From the NCBI GenBank assembly GCA_020355165.1, contig CP070661.1, positions 73,744 to 128,898 on the forward strand: DNA of 55,155 nt, in the 5' to 3' direction. Source of the DNA: Burkholderiales bacterium (GTDB taxonomy: Bacteria > Pseudomonadota > Gammaproteobacteria > Burkholderiales > Burkholderiaceae_F). Of this stretch, positions 25,053 to 32,696 are shown piece by piece. The notes under the pieces were generated by a model that did no database searches, was not told where the DNA came from, and worked only from the letters and a program-made list of their open reading frames with translations. Each line of letters opens with the position of its first letter. Position 1 is the stretch's first letter. The translations under genes were made by a program, and so were the position numbers.

Positions 25053-25538
25053 ATGACGGAGTCGGAAGGCGGCGTGGTGACACTGGAGATGAGCGGTTCG
25101 CGCTGCCCCCTGCCGCTGCTCGGCGCCAAGCGCCTGCTCGACGACCTGCCCAACGGGCAGACGATGGTGCTGATTTCCGATTGCCCTGGCACCGCCGACG
25201 ATCTGCGCTCGTGGGCCAGCTTCACCGGCTACGAGGTGTTTCAAATGGAGTCCCTGAACGGCCGGCGAACGGCCTACTCGATACGCCGTCGCGACTGCAC
25301 CGCCGGCAGCCACGGCAACGTCGTGCTCGACATGCGCGGCGCGGCCTGCCCGGGGCCGATACTGGAGGCGCACCGGGTGCTGCTCGGCATGCAGCCGGGC
25401 GAGGTGCTGGCGCTGCTGAGCAACTGCCCCGGTTCGCCGTCCGATGTCGCCGCCTGGACCGACAACGCCTCGGTCACGCTGCTCGACCGTTTCGAAACGG
25501 CGCCGGGCGACTACGAGTTCTACCTGCGCAGACTTTGA
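25053..25538 (+). CDS. Tandem two-domain TusA-like sulfur carrier protein
   Basis: 161 residues made of two TusA-type domains. The first has C18 in R-C-P-L-P and the second C99 in A-C-P-G-P; both are the sulfur-carrying CPxP cysteine. Each domain also has a second cysteine in a DCPGT/NCPGS loop (C44, C125), as in the TusA-like family. TusA proteins carry persulfide for tRNA thiolation, molybdenum cofactor or sulfur oxidation. A covalent tandem is unusual. A GGAGAGAGA ribosome site precedes the ATG. It lies 35 bases after the Cas6-like gene. Sulfur could pass between domains or between DsrEFH-type proteins, which is inference. Confidence 0.9.
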   Translation: MTESEGGVVTLEMSGSRCPLPLLGAKRLLDDLPNGQTMVLISDCPGTADDLRSWASFTGYEVFQMESLNGRRTAYSIRRRDCTAGSHGNVVLDMRGAACPGPILEAHRVLLGMQPGEVLALLSNCPGSPSDVAAWTDNASVTLLDRFETAPGDYEFYLRRL

Positions 25539-25549
25539 AAGGAACGCCG

Positions 25550-25879
25550 ATGCTCTACGAAATAGATGGCGCCACGCTGGAGGCCGACGAAGAAGGTTAC
25601 CTGCTCGAACCGAACTACTCGGAGCAGATCTGCGCCGCCATCGCGGCGGCCGAAGGCCTCGAGCTGTCCGACGACCACTGGACGGTGATCAACTACCTGC
25701 GCGATCAGTATCGCGAGCACGGGCAGACGCCGAACTACCGCAGCATGCTCAAGGACCTCATCGAGCTGATGCCGCATCACGACAGCAAGACCCTGTACGA
25801 CCTGTTCCCCGGCGGACCGGCCAAGCAGGGCGTGCGCGTGGCCGGCCTGCCCAAGCCGTTCGGCAAGGGCGGCTACTGA
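25550..25879 (+). CDS. DsrC-family protein lacking both catalytic cysteines
   Basis: 109 residues, clearly homologous to DsrC (compare DDHWTVINYLR and PAKQGVRVAGLPKP). The cysteine equivalent to DsrC C99 is G94, and the C-terminal cysteine is replaced (ending FGKGGY). It therefore cannot carry persulfide. DsrC-family members without cysteines have been described as regulatory (Rsp-type) proteins. C28 remains but is in a different place. An AAAGGA ribosome site precedes the ATG, 11 bases after the TusA-like gene. It could mimic DsrC in binding DsrEFH, DsrAB or a regulator. Confidence 0.9.
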   Translation: MLYEIDGATLEADEEGYLLEPNYSEQICAAIAAAEGLELSDDHWTVINYLRDQYREHGQTPNYRSMLKDLIELMPHHDSKTLYDLFPGGPAKQGVRVAGLPKPFGKGGY

Positions 25880-25916
25880 AGGCCGCCGGCACCGGCCTGC
25901 ATCCGCGCCTGACGAG

Positions 25917-26588
25917 ATGAGCGTCCGCACGCCACGAACGAAGAGCCGCTGGTTCGCCAAGCAGAAGGAACGCGACCCGGCGGCGATCGCCAGCGTGGTC
26001 GGCATGGCGGTGTGGCGGCTCGGACTGCACTCGATCAAGCGGATGCGCAGCGCTCGGTTCGAGATCGAAGCCAGCCCGCAGTACTTCGCCTTCCTGCGTG
26101 AATACCTGATCTTCCTGGTCCAGGTCGCCGATCGCTTCGCCCTGGCACGGCTTACCCTGCCCGAACGCCGCGTCTTCACGGTCAACCTCGCCAAGCAGAT
26201 CGCCCGGCTGGTGGCCGAAAACGAATCTGAACTGCTCGGCGGCGACCACGATGCGATGCGCAGCCGCTTCCTCGACACGTTCAACGAACGCGCCGATGCC
26301 TATGCCGAGTGCAGCTTCGCCGAGGACAGCGGGCCGGGTTTCGACTTCGTGCGGCTGTGCAGCCATCTTCTGCTCGACGTGATGACCGAGCAGGACCGCG
26401 CCTGGCTGATCGACCAGATCATGAGCATCGAGGCACCCGAGGCGGTCGATCGACTGCGCCAGGTGATCGACAACCTGGTCAGGACGGCAGGCGCCATCGT
26501 CAGCCACGAGGAGCCGGAGCAGGACGGCCCGTTTCCCGAGATGCCGGCGGTCGACGCGCCGGTCGACGATCCGATTCCGCCGGAATGA
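25917..26588 (+). CDS. Conserved-looking 223-residue protein of unknown function
   Basis: Not recognised. The protein is alpha-helical and soluble, with a basic N-terminus (residues 1-20), a central region (about 25-190) rich in amphipathic helices, and an acidic proline-rich tail after residue 195 (EEPEQDGPFPEMP). There is no signal peptide. It has a few cysteines (in AECSF and RLCSH). The stop overlaps the start of the TauD-like gene by ATGA. It begins 37 bases after the DsrC-like gene, so it is part of the same operon. The basic head and acid tail could suit a regulator or adaptor, with no specific evidence. Confidence 0.75.
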   Translation: MSVRTPRTKSRWFAKQKERDPAAIASVVGMAVWRLGLHSIKRMRSARFEIEASPQYFAFLREYLIFLVQVADRFALARLTLPERRVFTVNLAKQIARLVAENESELLGGDHDAMRSRFLDTFNERADAYAECSFAEDSGPGFDFVRLCSHLLLDVMTEQDRAWLIDQIMSIEAPEAVDRLRQVIDNLVRTAGAIVSHEEPEQDGPFPEMPAVDAPVDDPIPPE

Positions 26589-27526
26589 GCGCCGCCCTGT
26601 CGATCGGGGTCGGCGCTCCCGCGCTGCGTGACGGCGCAGCCGCCGCGCTGCCGCGGCACTTCGACCTGAATGACGATGCCGCCTACCAAGCCTGGCGCGC
26701 GGGCAGGCTCGCCGCCTACCCGCGCCGCGCCGACGAGCTGATCGTCGAGGTCAGGCGGCCACAGGCGCTGAGCGAGGCGGAACTGGCGGCGCTGCGCGAG
26801 CGTTGCCGGCGCGCCAACATGGCCGTTTACGCGACGAGCGGGCTGGCCGACGACGCCGGCAGCGCGGCCGAGGCGGCCAGGCGCATCGCGCTGCAGCTCG
26901 GTCTGCGCACCGTCGACGTCAATTACCTCGCCGACGACGACGGCATCACGCCGCTGTCGGTGCACGAACAGGGCCCGCGCAGCGGCTACATCCCGTACAC
27001 GAACCGTGCGATCCGCTGGCACACCGACGGCTACTACAACCCGCCGGAGCGGTCGATCCGCGCCATGCTGCTGCATTGCGTCCGCGACGCTGCCAGCGGC
27101 GGCGCCAACCGCCTGCTCGACCACGAGATCGCCTACATCCTGCTGCGCGACGAGGATCCGGCGCACATCGAAGCGCTGATGAAGCCGGACGTGATGACGA
27201 TTCCGGCCCGTTCCGAGGAAGGCGAGATCGCCCGCGGCGACCAGAGCGGACCGGTGTTCTCGATCGCCGCCGACGGCAGCCTGCACATGCGCTACACCGC
27301 GCGCACGCGCAGCATCTCCTGGAAGGACGATGCGGCCACGCATGCTGCGGTCGCCGCACTGAGCCGCATCCTCGACTCGACCGAGCTGGCGCTGCAGCTG
27401 CGCATGAGTCCGGGCATGGGGCTCGTCTGCAACAACGTGCTGCACGATCGGGCGGCCTTCGCCGATTCCGCCACCCGGCGCCGGCTGGTCCTGCGCGCCC
27501 GCTACTTCGAGCGCATCGCGCTGTGA
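26585..27526 (+). CDS. TauD/TfdA-family Fe(II)/2-oxoglutarate-dependent oxygenase
   Basis: 313 residues. The iron ligands are H146-x-D148 in RWHTDGYYN and H287 in NNVLHDRAAF; an arginine for 2-oxoglutarate is near residue 304-306 (LVLRARY). The fold region spans about residues 50-310. TauD-type enzymes hydroxylate taurine or other sulfonates to release sulfite, which would fit a sulfur cluster, but residue patterns are not specific enough to name the substrate. The gene is translationally coupled to the preceding one (ATGA overlap) and closes the operon. Confidence 0.85.
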   Translation: MSAALSIGVGAPALRDGAAAALPRHFDLNDDAAYQAWRAGRLAAYPRRADELIVEVRRPQALSEAELAALRERCRRANMAVYATSGLADDAGSAAEAARRIALQLGLRTVDVNYLADDDGITPLSVHEQGPRSGYIPYTNRAIRWHTDGYYNPPERSIRAMLLHCVRDAASGGANRLLDHEIAYILLRDEDPAHIEALMKPDVMTIPARSEEGEIARGDQSGPVFSIAADGSLHMRYTARTRSISWKDDAATHAAVAALSRILDSTELALQLRMSPGMGLVCNNVLHDRAAFADSATRRRLVLRARYFERIAL

Positions 27527-27596
27527 GCCACGGCCGGCGACGCGGCGTCCGCGGACCAACCGGCCGCGACCGCGCGCCGGCCCCTCAGCCCCGCGC

Positions 27597-28043
27597 CTAC
27601 GCGTAGAGGCGTTCCGGCAGCCGTTCGCGCAACTCCTTCGGCGACAGCTTGACCAGGTTGCGGTCGAGCTCGAGCACCACCAGACGCTGCAGCTCGGTAC
27701 CGAGCGCCTTGCGCATCAGGCCGAGGAAATCGGGCGGCGCGACCAGCACCAGCCGCTGCAGTTCGCGATGCAGGCGCGCCTTCTCGAGCCGCTTGGCCAG
27801 GAACTGCGAGAAGTCGATGACCGCCTGCTGCCGCGGTCCGACCTCGCTTTCCATGATGTGCCTGCCCTGCCCGGCGCTGTCGAAGGCGCGGCCCGGCAGG
27901 TCGCTGGTCAGTTCACGGGCTGGCATCCGCCCCTCCGGGTGCGTCATCGCCTCGAGCTCGCTGAGCGGACCCGTCGGCTCGTCGGCCGCGAAGATGCGAG
28001 CCGCGCCGGAGTCGGCCACCACAATCCACGTCGTTGCTGGCAT
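27597..28043 (-). CDS. Host-attachment-family protein (PF10116-like)
   Basis: 148 residues, resembling the family annotated as protein required for attachment to host cells. It begins TTWIVVADSGAARIF and contains the typical RLEKARLHRELQRLVLVAPPDFLG stretch in two short halves. Soluble, no signal peptide. Function outside Rhizobiales is not known, and the name is historical. Start 28043 has a strong GAGGGGAG ribosome site. It is convergent with the TauD-like gene and divergent from iorA. Confidence 0.85.
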   Translation of the reverse strand: MPATTWIVVADSGAARIFAADEPTGPLSELEAMTHPEGRMPARELTSDLPGRAFDSAGQGRHIMESEVGPRQQAVIDFSQFLAKRLEKARLHRELQRLVLVAPPDFLGLMRKALGTELQRLVVLELDRNLVKLSPKELRERLPERLYA

Positions 28044-28398
28044 TTGCTCCCCTCGTGTCGAGGTCCTGAACGACCGGCGACCTCGCGCTGCTCGCAGGCC
28101 GCCCGCTTGTTGGAACCATAGATCTCCGGGCGCCGAAGGCTTTGACGGCACGCAGATCCCGGGGCGCCGTAGTCGCCCTTCGGACGGCCGGCCGGAACAT
28201 CGAGGCGGTCGCGACCGAAGCGCCGCCTGAAGAGCCGCGGCGAGCCGGCCAGCGAGCGCAGCCGGCGGCAACAGCGCGCTGCCGGCGCATGGTCACGCGA
28301 CGGCGCTGCAGGTGCCCACGCCGCGCCGGACGCGGCCCGAGCGAGGGCCGAAGCGGCCGCTGCAAACCGGCCATTATCATCGCCGCCGGAGAAAGAAG
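28044..28398. other. Intergenic region between the host-attachment gene and iorA
   Basis: 355 bases with no gene I can support. It must carry the two divergent promoters. A GGAGAAAGAAG ribosome site lies just before iorA. The open frames crossing it are antisense shadows or upstream extensions of neighbouring genes. No convincing repeat, operator or RNA gene was seen. Confidence 0.5.
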
Positions 28399-30033
28399 AT
28401 GAGCGAGAGAATCCTGCTCGGTGACGAGGCGGTGGCGTTCGGCGCGATCGACGCCGGCATCAGCGCCGCCTACGCCTACCCCGGCACCCCGTCGACCGAG
28501 ATCTTCGAAACCATCCGGCGCCACGCCGCATCGGCCGACCCGCCGGTGCGCGGGCTGTGGTCGACCAACGAGAAGGTGGCGCTCGAGGAAGGCGTCGGCG
28601 TCTCCTACGCCGGCCGGCGGGCGCTGGTGTCGATGAAGCACGTCGGGCTGAACGTCGCCGCCGATCCGTTCATGAACGTCGCCGTCGCCGGCGCCCACGG
28701 CGGCCTGGTGATCGCGGTGGCCGACGACCCGTCGATGCACAGCTCGCAAAACGAGCAGGATTCGCGCTTCTTCGCCGACTTTGCCCAGGTGCCCTGCCTG
28801 GAACCGTCGAACCAGCAGGAGTGCTACACGTTCACCCGCGAGGCGTTCGAGCTATCCGAGAGCCTGCGCGTGCCGGTGCTGCTGCGGCTGGTGACCCGGC
28901 TGGCGCACAGCCGCGCCGTCGTGCGGACCGCGGCGCCGAGACCGCAGAACGAGGCTCGCTACGTCGACGATGCGGGCCTGTACACGCTGATCCCGTCGAA
29001 CGCGCGGCGCGCCTACGGCAAGCTGCTCGACAAGCAGCCGGCGATCGCCGAGCAGGCGGAGAACCACCCCGGCAACGCGCTGACGCTGCGCGAGGCGCGC
29101 GGCCCAGGCATCCTGGCCAGCGGGGTGGCCTTCAACTACCTGCAGGAGGCGCTCGGGCCGGCCCTCGAGCGCTATCACCTGCTGCGCATCGGCGCCTACC
29201 CGCTGCCGGTGCGCAAGCTCCGGCAACTGCTCGACGCCTCGACCGAGGTCTGGGTGGTCGAGGAGGGCTACCCGTTCATCGAGCGCTACGTGAGCGCGCT
29301 CGGCCTGATGCGCGAGCCGCCGATCAGGGGCAAGCTGACCGGCCACCTGCCGCGCGCCGGCGAGCTGACGCCGGATGCGCTGCGGCAGGCCTTCGGCCTG
29401 CCGGCGCGCGAGGCGCTGCGCCTGCGCGGGCTCGACGAAGTGCTGGTCGGACGGCCGCCCCGGCTGTGCGATGCCTGCCCGCACGACGACGCGTACGCGG
29501 CGATCCGGGAGGCGATCAGCGGCATCGAAGGCGAAGTGCGCGTGCAGGGCGACATCGGCTGCTACGCGCTGGGCTACCTGAAGCCGCACCAGGCGATCCA
29601 CTCCTGCCTCTGCATGGGGGCGTCGATCGGCATGGCGATCGGCGCCGCGCACGCCGGCATGAGGCCGGCGCTGGCGGTGATCGGCGACGGCACCTTCACT
29701 CACTCGGGGATGGCGCCGCTGCTCGATGCGGCGCGCGAGGAGATCCCGATCAAGGTCTTCATCCTCGACAACAGCATCGTCGCCATGACCGGCGGCCAGC
29801 CGACCATGGCCACCGACGAGCAGGTGGTCGACCTGGTCGCCGGACTCGGCGTGCCGCGCGATCGAATTCGCATCATCTCGCCGACGCCGCAGAACAAGGC
29901 CGACAACGTGCGGCTAATCCGCGAGGAGATCGACCGCGACGGCATCTCGGTGATCATCGCCCGCCGGGCCTGCGTCACCTACGCCAAGGTGATCAAGCAG
30001 CAGCGCCGCCAGCGCAGGCCGGCGCCGGCATGA
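28399..30033 (+). CDS. iorA: Indolepyruvate ferredoxin oxidoreductase alpha subunit IorA, without C-terminal ferredoxin domain
   Basis: 544 residues. An N-terminal pyrimidine-like domain (YAYPGTPSTEIFE at about 26-38) is followed by a TPP-binding domain with GDIGCYALG and GDGTFTHSG to N near residue 455. IorAB decarboxylates indolepyruvate or aryl pyruvates to acyl-CoA with ferredoxin reduction. Canonical IorA continues into a two-cluster ferredoxin domain; this one ends shortly after RACVTYAK with a basic tail, so the cluster domain is missing. Its stop overlaps the iorB start. An alternative ferredoxin would have to act as acceptor. Confidence 0.9.
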   Translation: MSERILLGDEAVAFGAIDAGISAAYAYPGTPSTEIFETIRRHAASADPPVRGLWSTNEKVALEEGVGVSYAGRRALVSMKHVGLNVAADPFMNVAVAGAHGGLVIAVADDPSMHSSQNEQDSRFFADFAQVPCLEPSNQQECYTFTREAFELSESLRVPVLLRLVTRLAHSRAVVRTAAPRPQNEARYVDDAGLYTLIPSNARRAYGKLLDKQPAIAEQAENHPGNALTLREARGPGILASGVAFNYLQEALGPALERYHLLRIGAYPLPVRKLRQLLDASTEVWVVEEGYPFIERYVSALGLMREPPIRGKLTGHLPRAGELTPDALRQAFGLPAREALRLRGLDEVLVGRPPRLCDACPHDDAYAAIREAISGIEGEVRVQGDIGCYALGYLKPHQAIHSCLCMGASIGMAIGAAHAGMRPALAVIGDGTFTHSGMAPLLDAAREEIPIKVFILDNSIVAMTGGQPTMATDEQVVDLVAGLGVPRDRIRIISPTPQNKADNVRLIREEIDRDGISVIIARRACVTYAKVIKQQRRQRRPAPA

Positions 30034-30815
30034 CTTATGACCTCGTGATCTGCGGCGTCGGCGGCCAGGGGGTGCTGTCGGTCGCCTGGGTCATCGACCA
30101 GGCCGCGGTCGACGCCGGCTTCCACATCAAGCAGCCGGAAGTGCACGGGATGGCGCAGCGAGGCGGGGCGGTATCCGCCTTCGTGCGCCTGTCCGACGCG
30201 CCGATCGCCAGCGACCTCATCGCCGACGGCACGGCCAGCCTGGTGCTGTCGATCGAGCCGATGGAGAGCCTGCGCTACACGAGCATGCTGCGCCCCGACG
30301 GCTGGATCGTCACCGAGGTCACGCCGCTGAGGAACGTCGCCGCCTACCCGGACACCGCCCGCCTGTTCGAGGTGCTTTTCTCGGCGCCGAGGGTCATCGC
30401 CGTCGACGCCGGCGCGCTGGCCCGCAAGGCGGGCATGGGCAAGGCGAACAACGTGGTGATGCTTGGCGCCGCGGCGTCGTTGCTGCCGGTGCCGACGGCG
30501 CTGATCGAGAAGCACCTGCAGGCCCTGTTCGCCGCCAAGGGCGAGCGGGTCGTCCGCGCCAACCTCGATGCCTTTCGCATGGGCGACGCGGCGGGCCGCT
30601 TCGCCGCGCAGCTGGCCGCCGGCGGTGTGTCGGCAGGAGTGATCGGCCGCGTGGTCGCGCGGCTGAGCTTCGCGCCGGCCCCGCTGGCCGAGCAGGTCGC
30701 CGCGCAGTGGCTGCATCGGCTGCGCGCCGCCGATGCCCTGCGCGTGGCCGAGCGGATGTTCGCCTCCGCCGCAACCTTCGAAGCCAGTTGCGGCCCCGCT
30801 GCGCTGCCGGCCTGA
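30030..30815 (+). CDS. iorB: Indolepyruvate ferredoxin oxidoreductase beta subunit IorB
   Basis: 261 residues, 2-oxoacid:acceptor oxidoreductase gamma domain. It starts with the nucleotide-like motif GVGGQGVL at residues 9-16 and has EVHGMAQRGG near residue 37, both typical for the family. A helical C-terminal extension of about 70 residues follows the domain (after residue 190). Its ATG overlaps the iorA stop by four bases. Confidence 0.92.
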   Translation: MTYDLVICGVGGQGVLSVAWVIDQAAVDAGFHIKQPEVHGMAQRGGAVSAFVRLSDAPIASDLIADGTASLVLSIEPMESLRYTSMLRPDGWIVTEVTPLRNVAAYPDTARLFEVLFSAPRVIAVDAGALARKAGMGKANNVVMLGAAASLLPVPTALIEKHLQALFAAKGERVVRANLDAFRMGDAAGRFAAQLAAGGVSAGVIGRVVARLSFAPAPLAEQVAAQWLHRLRAADALRVAERMFASAATFEASCGPAALPA

Positions 30816-30882
30816 GCGGCTCCTTCCCGGGGCGGCAGCGGGCCGACCGCCGCGGGCCTAACATCCGCCCCTGAACCGAGCC

Positions 30883-32619
30883 ATGGTCTTCGCCGAGCGA
30901 CCGTCACCAGCGCGCGTCAGCGCCGCCGCCGCCGCCAAGCTGCCGCGCGCGGTGCTGCTCGCGTTGATCGTCGCCTACATCGTCAGCGGCCTGTTCGGCC
31001 GCGACCCGTGGCAGGAAGACGATGCCACCGGCTTCGGCGTCATGTGGACGATGGCGCGCGCCGGCGACTGGCTGCTGCCCTCGGTGGCCGGCCGGGCCGT
31101 TGTCGACGACGGGCCGTTGGCCTTCTGGCCTGGTGCGGCTTCGATCGCCCTCGCCGGAGGCGCGATCGGCGACGTCGCCGCCGCGCGCCTGCCGAACATC
31201 CTCTGGTTCTTCGCCGCCACCGGCGCGCTGTGGTACGCGATGCTGCGGCTGGCGCGGCGCGCCGAGGCGCAGCCGGTGGCGTTCGCCTTCGGCGGCGAGG
31301 CGACCTCGCGCGACTACGGCCGCATGGTGGCCGACGTGGCGGTCCTGCTGGTGCTGGCCACCATCGGTCCGGTCGTCAGCCTGCATGAGACGACCAGCGC
31401 ACCGGCGGTGTTCGCGCTGTCGTGCCTGGCGGTCTTCGGCCTCGCGCTGTCGCTCGAGCGGCCCGGCGCCGGCGCGATCGTTGCCGGCGGTGCGCTCGGC
31501 CTGCTGGTGCTGGCACGCGGCGCGCAGCCGTCGCTGTGGCTGGCCCTGGCGGCGCTGCCTCTGCTGGCCTGCACGCAGGCGCCGCGGGTCCGCCTGCAGG
31601 CCTCCGCCGTCCTGCTGGCCGTGGCCAGCGCCATCGTCGGCGGTTGGATCGCCGCCCTCGTCCTGCGACACGGTGATGCCGGAAGCTCCTACCTGTTCGA
31701 CTGGACCGGCCGGCAGCTGCGCGCCTTTGCCCTGCCGACCACGGTCGACCTGACCTGGCTGCTGCGCGCGCTTGCGTGGCAGGCCTGGCCGCTGTGGCCG
31801 CTGGCGGCGTGGGCCCTGTACGCGTGGCGCCACGCCGCTCGGCGGCCGCACATCGCATTGGGCGCGCTGTTGCTGGCCACCCACGCCGTCGGTCTGCTGT
31901 TCACCGAATCACCGAGCTCGGAAGACGTCGTTCACATCGTCCTGCCGCTGGTGTTGCTGGCGGCCTTCGGCGCCGTCACGCTGCGCCGGGCGGCCGAGAA
32001 CGTGATGGACTGGTTCGCGATCACGGCCTTCTGCCTGTCGGCCATCGCCCTGTGGGCGTACTTCTTCGCCATGCACGCCGGGGTGCCGCCGAAGATGACC
32101 CGTTCGGTGCTGCGCCTGACCGCCGGCTATGTGCCGCCGCTGGACTGGGCGCAGGTCGCCGTCGCCGCCGTCGCCACCGGCTTCTGGGTCGCGCTGGTTC
32201 TGTGGCGCGTGCGCCGGCACTCGGGCGCCCTGTGGCGCGGCCCGGCGCTGGCGGCGACCGGTCTGGTCACGCTCTGGGTGGCGTTCGTTTCGCTCTTCCT
32301 CGGCACGGTCGATCACCGTCGATCGTTTGCGCAGGTGGCGCGGTCGGTCGCCTCCGAGATCGCCCGCCACGGGCAGCCGGACGACTGCGTGCTGGCGCAG
32401 CACCTGCGGGCATCGCACCTGGCGGTGTTCGCCTATCACGGCGGCCTGCGCTTTGCCTCGAGCGCACAGCGTGACTGTGCATTCGCCCTGCAGCGGGACG
32501 TGGCCGGCTCCCTGCTGGACGACGCCCCGCCGCCCGGCCAGTGGTCGGAAATCTGGCAGGGGCATCGGCCAGGCCTCGACCACGAGGTGATCCGCCTCTA
32601 CCGGCGCGCCGGCGACTGA
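30883..32619 (+). CDS. GT-C type glycosyltransferase, ArnT/PMT-like membrane protein
   Basis: 578 residues with about ten to twelve membrane helices. Near residues 39-82 it carries an acidic loop of the GT39/ArnT type (RDPWQEDDATGF, followed by GDWLLPSVAGR and DDGPLAFW). The ED/DD acids are where such enzymes bind lipid-phosphate sugar donors. A soluble part closes the C-terminus (after residue 470). The donor and acceptor are unknown; lipid A or protein glycosylation are options. No lipid A modification gene lies next to it. Starts at 30883 after 67 bases. Confidence 0.8.
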   Translation: MVFAERPSPARVSAAAAAKLPRAVLLALIVAYIVSGLFGRDPWQEDDATGFGVMWTMARAGDWLLPSVAGRAVVDDGPLAFWPGAASIALAGGAIGDVAAARLPNILWFFAATGALWYAMLRLARRAEAQPVAFAFGGEATSRDYGRMVADVAVLLVLATIGPVVSLHETTSAPAVFALSCLAVFGLALSLERPGAGAIVAGGALGLLVLARGAQPSLWLALAALPLLACTQAPRVRLQASAVLLAVASAIVGGWIAALVLRHGDAGSSYLFDWTGRQLRAFALPTTVDLTWLLRALAWQAWPLWPLAAWALYAWRHAARRPHIALGALLLATHAVGLLFTESPSSEDVVHIVLPLVLLAAFGAVTLRRAAENVMDWFAITAFCLSAIALWAYFFAMHAGVPPKMTRSVLRLTAGYVPPLDWAQVAVAAVATGFWVALVLWRVRRHSGALWRGPALAATGLVTLWVAFVSLFLGTVDHRRSFAQVARSVASEIARHGQPDDCVLAQHLRASHLAVFAYHGGLRFASSAQRDCAFALQRDVAGSLLDDAPPPGQWSEIWQGHRPGLDHEVIRLYRRAGD

Positions 32620-32696
32620 CGTGCGGCGCTCGATCAGTTCCGCGGGCGGTTGCTAGAGTGCCGGCACAGCGAACCCGACAAGACCCGGAGGCGACG

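Noticed and set aside
28142-28402. Short plus-strand open frame upstream of iorA
   Set aside because: Arg-rich low-complexity translation, no ribosome site, and overlap with iorA start; treated as intergenic.
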